Assembly: GCA_030041195.1 (NCBI GenBank)
Contig: JASHOI010000173.1
Span: 1 to 13,380, forward strand
Reading direction: 5' to 3'
Length of the DNA: 13,380 bases
Source of the DNA: Streptosporangiaceae bacterium
GTDB taxonomy: Bacteria > Actinomycetota > Actinomycetes > Streptosporangiales > Streptosporangiaceae
Each line of letters starts with the position of its first letter. Position 1 is the first letter of the stretch. Positions 1-5,767 of this stretch are shown piece by piece. The position numbers and the translations under genes are program-made. The notes beneath the pieces were generated by a model that worked only from the letters and a program-made list of their open reading frames with translations, was not told the DNA's origin and ran no database searches.

Positions 1-1
1 G

Positions 2-238
2 GCGGCGCTGGTGCAGACGGTGTTCCGTGGCCAGACGCTGCGGGGGCTGCTGCTGAACGCGTACGGGTGGTGGAAGGTGTCGCAGATCACCTACATCGCC
101 GCGATCTGCGCGTTCGCGCTGGCGGGGCTGTCGGCGATCGGGTCGGGCGTCGCGCTGGCGCGCGGCCGCCGGCGCACCACGCCGGCCGCTGAGGCCACGC
201 CTACGCCACTCAGCACACCTCGGCAGAAGGCCGCATGA
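2..238 (+). CDS. C-terminal part of an unrecognised membrane protein (5' truncated)
   Basis: The reading frame is open from the left edge (…AALVQTVFRGQTLRGLLL…) and ends in TGA, so this is most likely the 3' end of a longer gene; a GTG at 11 is in frame but has no visible ribosome binding site. About 78 residues are visible. A hydrophobic helix (ITYIAAICAFALAGLSAIGSGVAL) is followed by a positively charged stretch (ARGRRR) and a low-complexity Pro/Thr/Ala tail, as expected for a last transmembrane helix with a short cytoplasmic tail. A strong hairpin follows 15 nt after the stop, consistent with a gene end. I do not recognise the family and assign no function. Confidence 0.6.
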   Translation, partial: AALVQTVFRGQTLRGLLLNAYGWWKVSQITYIAAICAFALAGLSAIGSGVALARGRRRTTPAAEATPTPLSTPRQKAA

Positions 239-253
239 CCACCTGATGACTCT

Positions 254-280
254 CCGGGCCGGGCGTACCACCCGGCCCGG
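254..280 (+). terminator. Strong GC-rich hairpin, probable transcription terminator
   Basis: A perfect 10-bp inverted repeat, CCGGGCCGGG and CCCGGCCCGG, surrounds a 7-nt loop (CGTACCA). It starts 15 nt after the stop of the upstream membrane-protein gene. There is no U-tract, which is common for actinobacterial terminators. It should separate that gene from the small membrane-protein gene downstream. Confidence 0.75.
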
Positions 281-429
281 CCTGTCGCCCGCCCGGCCAG
301 CCGCCGCGCCTTCCGCCCGCTGGGCAACCGCGACCTCGGTGCCAGCCTGCTAGGTCTTCGCTAAGGGCCCAGGGCCATTTGCTTTATATCGATCTTCGCC
401 GGCGCCGCGATAAACGTCCCGTGACGGGC

Positions 430-443
430 AGGACCATGGCCTC
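430..443 (+). promoter_or_regulatory. Weak DosR/OsdR-like box upstream of the small membrane protein
   Basis: AGGACCATGGCCTC has the AGGAC-N4-GCC arrangement and closely resembles GGGACCATGGCCAC at 5778. It lies 63 nt upstream of the ATG at 507. A T/A-rich segment (GCTTTATATC, about 381-390) lies further upstream. The match is partial, so this is a candidate only. Confidence 0.35.
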
Positions 444-506
444 TGACTCGCTCGCCACGGCCTACGTAGATTGTGATTGTGCGATCTGGAAGGAGGCGAA
501 AGATAA

Positions 507-674
507 ATGGTTAGTATTCCGGTTTTGGCCATCTTTCTGACTGTGATTGCCGTATACCTCACCGGGTGTCTTATTTACCATATTCGGGATATCCACGATA
601 ACCGGAAAGACCAGAATGGCGGTTCCAGCGGCTCCACGCCCAGGCGCGGTGGCGCGCATCAGATCCAGCTCTGA
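507..674 (+). CDS. Small single-pass membrane protein (55 aa)
   Basis: The ATG is preceded by a textbook ribosome binding site (AAGGAGG at 490-496, 10-nt spacing). The product starts MVSIPVLAIFLTVIAVYLTG and has one transmembrane helix (residues about 4-25), then a charged segment (HIRDIHDNRKDQN) and a Gly/Ser/Arg-rich tail ending HQIQL, suggesting an inner-membrane micropeptide with a cytoplasmic tail. The codons of the helix use many A/T third positions (GTT, AGT, ATT, TTT, CTT), unlike every neighbour. The surrounding 360-620 segment is also noticeably less GC-rich, hinting at a different origin. The gene ends 52 bp from the convergent end of the GH65 gene. No family is recognised. The evidence is the ribosome binding site, the helix and codon structure, not homology. 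Confidence 0.6.
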   Translation: MVSIPVLAIFLTVIAVYLTGCLIYHIRDIHDNRKDQNGGSSGSTPRRGGAHQIQL

Positions 675-726
675 GGCACTCTGCGAGCCCGCTGGATCAG
701 CAGCAGCCGTACCCGCCGCGCATCGC

Positions 727-3225
727 TCAGCGCCGCCCTCGCCCGGTGAGCGGAAATTCGACGCTCTGCCCGGGCCGCAGGTCGCGCACAACGCCACGGC
801 AGCCGACGCGTATGGGCGGGGCATTCCCGGTGCTGCTGCTCACCCGCGCCGCGTGTTCCTCGATGTGCAGCGTGATCGCGTGATCGCGGTAGAAGATCGA
901 GAATTCGAGCACGCCCAGCCGCTTCGGCCAGAACGGGTCCAGCCGCAGCACGTCACCGCGCAGTTCCACGCCCGCGAAATGGTGTTGCAGCACGTCGACG
1001 CAGCCGCTCATCGCACCGAGGTGGATGCCCTCGGCGGTCGTGCCGCGCTGCACGTCGGCGACGTCGGCACGAAGCGCCTCCAGGAAGAGGTCGACCGCGC
1101 GGCCCTCGCGAGCCCTGGCCGCCACCGCGGCGTTCACCAGGGCGTCGAGGGTCGAGCCTCCGCTGGTGCGGGCCTGGTAGTAGTCAATCGTCTCCGGGAT
1201 GCTGGCCGGATCCCAGTCATAGCCGAGATGGGCGAAGAGCCCGGCCAGCTCCTCGGCGGACAGCAGGTAGAACAGCATGAGCAGATCGGCCTGCTTGGAC
1301 GCCTTGTACCGGTTCGGCGTGTCGCCCTCGGCCTCGAGGATGCGGTCGAGCCTGCTGATGTCGCGATACCTGAGGCGGTAACCGTCCCAGTCGAGTTCCT
1401 CGAGCGCGTCGTACCCCTCGAACTGGCTGATGAGACCGTTGCCGAGGAATGGGACGAAGATCCGCCTCGAGACGTGGTCCCACCGGTCGAGCTCCGCGGC
1501 TGACAGGCCTAGCCTGTCGGTGAGCTCGGCCCGGCGGTGCGCGGGCAGCCGCTCGAGCGCCTCAGCGGCGCGAAGCAGCAGCCAGGAGGTCATTACGTTG
1601 GTGTACGCGTTGTTGCTGATCCCGGCCACCGAAGCGCCCGGGTAGCCGGTGTGGAATTCGTCCGGGCCGACGACCCCGCGAATCACGTAACGGTCCCGGT
1701 CCCGGTCGTACGCCGCCAGGCTGGCGAAGAACCGGGCCACTTCCAAGATCATCTCGGCCCCACGCAGCGCGAGAAACTGGCGGTCGCCAGTGGCCTGGTA
1801 GTACTGCCAGGCGCCCCGGGCGACCGCGATTCCAACGTGCCGCTGGAGGTAGGTCGTGTCCGGCTGCCAGCGGCCCGACTCCGGGTTGAGGTGCAGGAGC
1901 TGACTCTGCTCGCGCCCGTCGCTGCCGGACTGCCATGGGTACATGGCGCCCTCGTAACCGGCCTCGCGCGCGGCCCGCCGCGCGGCAGGCAGCCTGCGGT
2001 ACCGGTAGTCCTCCAGTGACCGGCTCAGCTCGGGCAGGCGCAGGGTCAGGACCGGGAACACGAACATGTCATCCCAGAAGACATGCCCGCGGTACGCCTC
2101 ACCGTGCAGCCCACGCGCCGGAACGCCGACGTCGCGGCCAATGGTGTTGGGTGAGACCGTTTGGAGCAGGTGGAAAAGGTGCAGCCGGAGCACCTCCGTC
2201 ACCCAGTCGGCAGCGCTGTCGCGCAGTTCGATCGAAAATCGCTCCCACAGGTGGGACCAGGCCAGGATGTGCTGTTCGAGCATTTCGTCGAACGAGCCGG
2301 CCATCTCGAGCCAGTCGGCCGCCGCCACGCCCACATCCCAGATGGCGTGGTCATGGGAGGTGGTGACGGCAACGGTCTTCTCGACCGTTACCACATCACC
2401 GTGGGCGACCTCGGTCACGAGTTCGTGACCGATGCGGCCAGGTCCACCGATCACGCTCATGTCGCCACCCAGCGGTGCGCCGCAGCGGAACGCGCGGGTG
2501 CGCGCCGCCTCGGCGATGCGGATATGTGACTGCGTGGTCTGCACCACCAGCAGCACGACCTCCCCGCCGAGGCTGCGCGCCTCCACGGGGGCGAGGTGCC
2601 GGCCGGACAGCTCCCGGTACCGGGGTACGCCGGTGTTCTCCACGTTGCCGTCGAGTTCGGACCGGACCCGCAGCCGTCCTGACCAGTTCTCCGGCTCGAT
2701 GGTGGTCTCGAGCGCGGCCAGGTGGGCCTGACCCATGTGGACGAACCGGCGGCAGCTGGCCCGGGTGATGCGTCCCTCGCCGTCGCGGACCCGCAGCCGC
2801 CGGGTCAGCACGCCGCGGCGCAGGTCGAGTTCCTGCTGGTAGCGCAGTATCTCGGCCTGCCGCAGGTCGAGCCAGGGGCCGTCGTCGGCCGCGAACGTCA
2901 GCACCAGCCAGTTCGGCGCGTTGACCAGGCTCTCGGCGACCACGGCCTGGCCCGCCACGCAGGTCTGCAGCTGGTTGTAGCAGCCCGCGATGTAAGTGCC
3001 CGGGTAGTGGATTCCGCCTGCGCATGATTCGGGCGCGGCACCGCGGGTGGCGAAGTAGCCGTTACCCACGGTGCACAGCGCCTCGCGCAGCCCTTCCTCG
3101 GCCGGGACGAAGCCCTCGTAGCGAAGCGCCCAGCTGGAGCCCGGTCCGCCGGCGACTGTTGCGGATCGTGACGAACGGCCCGATAGATATGGGTCGTCCG
3201 GCACGAAGTGGGGGATCTCGGTCAC
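727..3225 (-). CDS. Glycoside hydrolase family 65 (trehalose/kojibiose/maltose phosphorylase-type)
   Basis: About 832 residues with the architecture of GH65 inverting disaccharide phosphorylases: an N-terminal beta-sandwich (NGYFATRG near 55-62), an (alpha/alpha)6 catalytic barrel and a C-terminal beta-domain. The likely general acid is Glu523 in GVVGPDEFHT. The phosphate-binding motifs are KQAD (644-647) and TSGGSTL (687-693), followed by the conserved EGIHLGAM (732-739). FWDDMFVFP sits where many relatives have WDTE. By family, it would phosphorolyse an alpha-linked glucose disaccharide to beta-glucose 1-phosphate and glucose, in the cytoplasm; the linkage cannot be told from sequence. No HAD (beta-phosphoglucomutase) domain is fused. 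The chosen start is GTG 3225 (GAGG 4 nt upstream, product VTEIPHFVPDD…). An upstream GTG at 3258 has its purine run directly against the codon. In M. tuberculosis a GH65 module occurs in the DosR-regulated Rv2006, which fits the neighbours here. Confidence 0.88.
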   Translation of the reverse strand: MTEIPHFVPDDPYLSGRSSRSATVAGGPGSSWALRYEGFVPAEEGLREALCTVGNGYFATRGAAPESCAGGIHYPGTYIAGCYNQLQTCVAGQAVVAESLVNAPNWLVLTFAADDGPWLDLRQAEILRYQQELDLRRGVLTRRLRVRDGEGRITRASCRRFVHMGQAHLAALETTIEPENWSGRLRVRSELDGNVENTGVPRYRELSGRHLAPVEARSLGGEVVLLVVQTTQSHIRIAEAARTRAFRCGAPLGGDMSVIGGPGRIGHELVTEVAHGDVVTVEKTVAVTTSHDHAIWDVGVAAADWLEMAGSFDEMLEQHILAWSHLWERFSIELRDSAADWVTEVLRLHLFHLLQTVSPNTIGRDVGVPARGLHGEAYRGHVFWDDMFVFPVLTLRLPELSRSLEDYRYRRLPAARRAAREAGYEGAMYPWQSGSDGREQSQLLHLNPESGRWQPDTTYLQRHVGIAVARGAWQYYQATGDRQFLALRGAEMILEVARFFASLAAYDRDRDRYVIRGVVGPDEFHTGYPGASVAGISNNAYTNVMTSWLLLRAAEALERLPAHRRAELTDRLGLSAAELDRWDHVSRRIFVPFLGNGLISQFEGYDALEELDWDGYRLRYRDISRLDRILEAEGDTPNRYKASKQADLLMLFYLLSAEELAGLFAHLGYDWDPASIPETIDYYQARTSGGSTLDALVNAAVAARAREGRAVDLFLEALRADVADVQRGTTAEGIHLGAMSGCVDVLQHHFAGVELRGDVLRLDPFWPKRLGVLEFSIFYRDHAITLHIEEHAARVSSSTGNAPPIRVGCRGVVRDLRPGQSVEFPLTGRGRR

Positions 3226-3393
3226 TGTGCCTCGTGCAAAGAAAGCGACGGTTCGCACTCCTCAACCGGATGGCGCGGCACGTGGGTCCGCCCCTCGCGC
3301 GACCTGGCTCCGACTCCCAGGTGTGCCACGACTACCGAGTATCTAGGCCAAACCGCTCCTCGGGTACATCGGGGCGGAAGCACCAAGAAAGCA

Positions 3394-3497
3394 CCTGTGA
3401 GGCGGCCGTCCCCCTGCGCGGTGTTACCACCGGAGAGCCCGCCCCCATTTTCGCTGGGCTCGCGGCTCCCGCTTTTCCGCACCGGCCGCCTCACAGG
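3394..3497. repeat. 15-bp perfect inverted repeat with 74-nt spacer
   Basis: CCTGTGAGGCGGCCG at 3394-3408 is the exact reverse complement of CGGCCGCCTCACAGG at 3483-3497. The interior has a second nested pair, GAGCCC (3435-3440) with GGGCTC (3456-3461). RNA from either strand could fold into a long-stemmed structure of about 104 nt. It lies some 170-270 nt upstream of the GH65 start, so it could be part of a structured leader, a small RNA, or the relic of a small mobile element. No flanking target duplication is obvious. Confidence 0.6.
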
Positions 3498-3534
3498 CAC
3501 CTTCCATGATCGCCGTAACGGTGGGTACCGCGCA

Positions 3535-3548
3535 GAGGCGAAGGTCCT
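3535..3548 (-). promoter_or_regulatory. Weak DosR/OsdR-like site upstream of GH65
   Basis: Read on the minus strand this is AGGACCTTCGCCTC, matching 11 of 14 positions of the GGGACCTTCGGCCC core at 5280-5293. It is about 310 nt upstream of the GH65 start, which is far for direct activation unless the transcript has a long leader. Confidence 0.25.
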
Positions 3549-3553
3549 TGTCA

Positions 3554-3600
3554 CCTGGGTCCAAGGGTTACCCAGGGCGTCTGGATGGGCCGGTCCGGCC
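3554..3600 (-). terminator. Hairpin region downstream of the USP gene
   Basis: Two stems lie 20-65 nt after the USP stop in its direction of transcription. The first is GGCCG-GTC-CGGCC (3588-3600); the second is a 7-bp stem CCTGGGT/ACCCAGG (3554-3560 with 3570-3576) around a 9-nt loop. Neither has a U-tract, so the call rests on stem strength and position. Confidence 0.45.
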
Positions 3601-3619
3601 TTCGGTCTGCCGGCGCAGC

Positions 3620-4087
3620 TCAGCCTGCTGCCGCCGCGGCCTCTGGCTGCTCCGCGTCATTCGCGCCTGACCCCGGCGGCACGATCAGGACCGGCCGCCT
3701 GGCGAGGTGCAGCAGGCGATGCGACACGCTGCCGAACGGGAGGTGCGGCTGGTCCGAGCCGCCCGACCCGATCACGACGACGCGGGCATCGTGCTCGTCG
3801 GCGGCGGCCAGAATGTTCCGTGCGATGTGCCCGAGCTGAGCCTCCCGGATTTCGCCTTCGGCGGCGATGCCGGCGTCCTTGAGGCTGGTGACGACGTCGC
3901 TCACCACGGCCTCACCCTCGCCCTCGCCGCAGTCGACCTGCATCCGGCCCCAGCGGCCGACGGCGAATTCGTGCACGTGCAGCACGATGACCTTGTCGCC
4001 GCTGTCGCGGCTGAGCTCGCGTGTCATGTCCGTGGCGGCCGGCACGTGGTTCTTCGCGTCCACGGCCAGCACGATCGCCTTGTTCAT
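3620..4087 (-). CDS. Universal stress protein (UspA-type, ATP-binding class)
   Basis: A 155-residue single-domain USP. The N-terminus MNKAIVLAVDAKNHVPAA is the usual first strand with a conserved Asp, and KVIVLHVHEF is the second strand. The C-terminal ATP-binding loop is VVIGSGGSDQPHLPFGSVSHRLLHLARRPVLIVP (G107, G110, G119-S120). The spacing is G-2X-G-8X-GS, one residue shorter than the usual G-2X-G-9X-G(S/T), so nucleotide binding is likely but not certain. The ATG at 4087 is preceded by GGGGAGGGA at good distance; a longer frame to 4123 lacks such a site. It is divergent from the hydrogenase relic across a strong DosR-like palindrome. USPs are the most typical members of DosR-type regulons (Rv2623, Rv1996, Rv2005c), so hypoxic induction is the natural inference. 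Confidence 0.9.
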   Translation of the reverse strand: MNKAIVLAVDAKNHVPAATDMTRELSRDSGDKVIVLHVHEFAVGRWGRMQVDCGEGEGEAVVSDVVTSLKDAGIAAEGEIREAQLGHIARNILAAADEHDARVVVIGSGGSDQPHLPFGSVSHRLLHLARRPVLIVPPGSGANDAEQPEAAAAAG

Positions 4088-4156
4088 CGTCCCTCCCCGG
4101 GTACGGCCCGGAAACTCCGGCATGCCGATAGTCCAGCCCGGCCAGTAGCGCGTGCC

Positions 4157-4172
4157 AGGACCGAAGGTCCCT
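4157..4172. promoter_or_regulatory. DosR/OsdR-like box in the USP/hydrogenase divergent promoter
   Basis: The plus strand reads AGGACCGAAGGTCCCT; the minus strand reads AGGGACCTTCGGTCCT, close to the cores at 5280 and 8720. It is about 70 nt from the USP ATG and 77 nt from the hydrogenase-relic ATG, a suitable distance for activating either side. A separate perfect palindrome, AAGGGCCCTT (4207-4216), lies nearer the relic start. Confidence 0.65.
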
Positions 4173-4248
4173 GAAACGGCGGACGATCGGCCGGACCGAG
4201 GATGGTAAGGGCCCTTCCTTCATCGGCTCGCGCGCGGGGGAGATGGAC

Positions 4249-4482
4249 ATGACGCACCGGGGTGACCGGACTCTGGCGGCCGCCGGCCTGGCCCGCGTCG
4301 AGGGCGAGGGGGCGATGTATGTGCGGGTCAGCCACGGCCAGATGGAAGAGGTACGGCTGGACATCTACGAGCCGCCGCGCTTCTTCGAGGCGTTCCTGGC
4401 GGGCCGGTCCTACACCGAGCCGCCCGACATCACCGCCCGGATCTGCGGGATCTGCCCGGTGGCGTACCAGACAAGCGCCTGC
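4249..4482 (+). pseudogene. N-terminal relic of a [NiFe] hydrogenase large subunit
   Basis: The first 78 residues are a well-preserved start of a group 3-type [NiFe] hydrogenase alpha subunit: [59 protein letters not shown]. The L1 metal-ligand motif RICGIC is intact (C66, C69). After that, family resemblance stops abruptly; the frame runs on as Arg/Pro-rich sequence to a stop at 4770, inside the next gene. The family is normally above 400 residues and needs a C-terminal DPCxxCxxH motif for the other two metal ligands, which is absent, so no active site can form. ATG 4249 has GGGGGAG 6 nt upstream, and the DosR-like box is still in place, so the 5' end looks functional while the rest is deleted. 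No small subunit, diaphorase or maturation gene is nearby. This looks like a recent 3' deletion rather than slow decay. Confidence 0.8.
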
Positions 4483-4537
4483 CTCACGGGATCCTCCTCG
4501 CCCGCCCGGCCTGCGCATAATCGGCGAGCACGATTGT

Positions 4538-4566
4538 GGCGGGACCCCGCCCTGCCCTGGCAGGGC
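4538..4566 (+). terminator. Overlapping GC-rich hairpins after the hydrogenase relic
   Basis: GCCCTGCC and GGCAGGGC (4549-4556, 4559-4566) form a near-perfect 18-bp palindrome. It overlaps a preceding GGCGGG/CCCGCC pair (4538-4543, 4546-4551). The structures follow the relic and may stop its transcript before the next promoter. They overlap the adjacent DosR-like box by a few bases, so a regulatory role is the alternative. Confidence 0.4.
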
Positions 4567-4576
4567 CATTGGTCCC
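4563..4576 (-). promoter_or_regulatory. DosR/OsdR-like box 1 upstream of the POR-gamma-like gene
   Basis: The minus strand reads GGGACCAATGGCCC, the canonical GGGAC-N4-GGCCC form. Its centre is 44 bp (about four helical turns) from the second box at 4607-4620, a same-face arrangement suitable for cooperative binding. Confidence 0.6.
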
Positions 4577-4606
4577 CGCTCCGGCGGCCGGGACCCGTGC
4601 CGCTAC

Positions 4607-4620
4607 AGGACCAGCGTCCT
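4607..4620. promoter_or_regulatory. DosR/OsdR-like box 2 upstream of the POR-gamma-like gene
   Basis: AGGACCAGCGTCCT is AGGAC-N4-GTCCT, symmetric in both arms, and extends to CAGGAC…GTCCTG at 4606-4621. It lies 94 nt upstream of the ATG at 4715 and pairs with box 1 as a tandem site. Confidence 0.6.
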
Positions 4621-4714
4621 GCTATCAGCGGCCGGAGGTCTCTGGCGACGACTGGCCGGCCGCGATGCCATGGTACGGCGACTGTAACCGGTCCACCACA
4701 GGGGGTTAAGAGGC

Positions 4715-5269
4715 ATGTTCACCACACGGGTGCAGGGAAAGAGAAGCGACCAGGTTCTGTGGACGGCTGAGCTGCTCGCGGCGGCGGCCGACGCCGAGGG
4801 AAGAAATGCGATCGTAGCCCTGGCCGCTCCCGGGGTATCGCTCTGCACGATCGACCCCGACGTCACGGCCGCAGCTGGCCTGCCGCCGTCCGCGGACGCC
4901 CTGATCGTTCAGGACCCGGCCGAGTTCGGCCGTCCCGACATCTTCGCCGGGCTGAGCTCCGAGGCATATCTGCTGGTGAACTCGATTTGCGGCTTCGGTG
5001 ATCTAGGGGTGGCCGAGCGGGTGGCGGGATTCTGCCGTGACCGGGCGCTCATCTTGCCGCTAGCGCGCCTGCAACTGGGTCGGCATGACGCGACAGTTTG
5101 CAGCAGCGGTCTGCTTGGCGGCCTCGCCGCGCTGTGCGGTGTCGTCAGCCTGGACGGCGTCATCTCGGCGATCGACCGGATATCCGGTAGCCCTTCATGG
5201 GCCTGCGCCGAAGCCGCAGCGGCTGGCTACGAGTTCGTGCGGGTGGAGAAACAGGCGCTGGCGGCGTGA
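4715..5269 (+). CDS. Orphan 2-oxoacid:ferredoxin oxidoreductase gamma-subunit-like protein
   Basis: The 184 residues align by eye with POR/2-oxoacid:acceptor oxidoreductase gamma subunits (usually about 180-190): an N-terminal basic strand, [47 protein letters not shown] (59-90), then [23 protein letters not shown] (132-154) and a closing [12 protein letters not shown]. The family's glycine-rich GRGGQG motif near residue 8 is replaced by QGKRSDQ, and the substrate/CoA-side segment that follows is diverged. No alpha, beta or delta (ferredoxin) subunit gene is in the window, so it cannot form a complete POR locally. It may be a decaying remnant, a regulatory or scaffold derivative, or a partner for subunits encoded elsewhere. 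ATG 4715 follows AGGGGG (4700-4705). Two tandem DosR-like boxes precede it, suggesting it is still expressed under hypoxia. Confidence 0.7.
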   Translation: MFTTRVQGKRSDQVLWTAELLAAAADAEGRNAIVALAAPGVSLCTIDPDVTAAAGLPPSADALIVQDPAEFGRPDIFAGLSSEAYLLVNSICGFGDLGVAERVAGFCRDRALILPLARLQLGRHDATVCSSGLLGGLAALCGVVSLDGVISAIDRISGSPSWACAEAAAAGYEFVRVEKQALAA

Positions 5270-5279
5270 CGAGGTTCGC

Positions 5280-5293
5280 GGGCCGAAGGTCCC
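5280..5293 (-). promoter_or_regulatory. Canonical DosR/OsdR-like core in a convergent gap
   Basis: The minus strand reads GGGACCTTCGGCCC, the cleanest match in the window to the GGGAC-N4-GGCCC form. It lies in the 59-bp gap between the ends of the POR-gamma-like gene and the CGHH protein gene, where no promoter is needed. The flanks (GTTCGCGGG…CCCGCAAC) extend the inverted repeat, so a bidirectional terminator is a real alternative. Confidence 0.45.
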
Positions 5294-5328
5294 GCAACCG
5301 CGAGACGCTGCCCCGGCCCCGCAGGACA

Positions 5329-5664
5329 TCAGACGCCAGCGCAGGCCGACCACAAGTCGCCTTCGACGGGACTGCCGGCAAGGTCAACGACCCTGGCCCC
5401 TGCGCGATCGAGTGCCTGCCGGGACACCCGGTAGTGATGCCCGCACAGCAGCAGGTCGGTCGGAAGCGGCCGACTTGCGGTCGGCGGCATGACGGCGATG
5501 ACCACCGGCTTTGCCGCGCAGCAGCAAGCACGCCCCGCCCGGCGTACGCCACGCCAGTCGATGTCGTAAGCAATGCCCGGCTGAAGCCCGCCGCCGCTCT
5601 GCAGCACCGCGGCCTCTGCCGTCTCGTGAACGGTTTCGCTGGGATGCAGGGAGTTTGCTGTCAT
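5329..5664 (-). CDS. Small CxC…CGHH protein (DUF7455-like)
   Basis: A 111-residue protein with a Cys cluster RACCCAAKPVVIAV (C47-C49) and a second motif DLLLCGHHYRVSRQALDRAGARVVDL (C74, H76, H77). This pattern, paired Cys then CGHH followed by a short helix, resembles the small actinobacterial DUF7455-type proteins, which look like minimal metal-binding folds; the function is not established. The first about 35 residues are unlike the family and may be a poorly conserved extension. The ATG at 5664 lacks a strong ribosome binding site, so the start is uncertain. It converges with the POR-gamma-like gene. A cluster of DosR-like palindromes lies about 100 nt upstream of its start. Metal binding is inferred from the residues only. 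Confidence 0.6.
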   Translation of the reverse strand: MTANSLHPSETVHETAEAAVLQSGGGLQPGIAYDIDWRGVRRAGRACCCAAKPVVIAVMPPTASRPLPTDLLLCGHHYRVSRQALDRAGARVVDLAGSPVEGDLWSACAGV

Positions 5665-5697
5665 GTTCCAAGGCTCGCTCTCCCGGCCCTAGCCGGA

Positions 5698-5731
5698 CAG
5701 GGCCTTACCTCCCTGGCATTCAGGACCATCG
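5698..5731. repeat. 34-bp element, copy 1 (left of the CBS gene)
   Basis: It begins CAGGGCCTTAC and ends GGACCATCG, and is identical at 28 of 34 positions to 6752-6785 on the other side of the CBS gene, in the same orientation. It contains two box-like parts: GGGAGGTAAGGCCC on the minus strand (5700-5713) and AGGACCATCG (5722-5731). Confidence 0.65.
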
Positions 5732-5767
5732 ATGGCAAGACTGATCGCCGGGCTGCGGACCTTGGTC

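Larger units (their letters stand above)
3226..3619. other. Gene-free region upstream of GH65 and downstream of the USP gene
   Basis: I see no convincing coding sequence; the open frames here run through untypical compositions. It holds a 15-bp inverted repeat spaced by 74 nt (3394-3408 and 3483-3497), a weak DosR-like site (3535-3548) and GC-rich hairpins near 3554-3600 that probably end the USP transcript. The GH65 promoter and leader must lie here, because GH65 and USP are both on the minus strand with nearly 400 bp between them. Confidence 0.6.

Noticed and set aside
547..1503. A 318-codon plus-strand frame opposite GH65
   Set aside because: Its first part overlaps the small membrane-protein gene in another frame and the rest lies antisense to the well-supported GH65 gene; its composition is an Arg/Ala/Pro-rich by-product of high GC.
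3208..3882. A 224-codon plus-strand frame across the GH65-USP gap
   Set aside because: It overlaps the USP gene on the other strand, lacks a ribosome binding site and is Arg/Pro/Ser-rich without domain features.
4483..4770. Continuation of the hydrogenase-relic frame
   Set aside because: The sequence after residue 78 loses all family resemblance, contains hairpins and regulatory boxes, and overlaps the next gene; it is not treated as coding.
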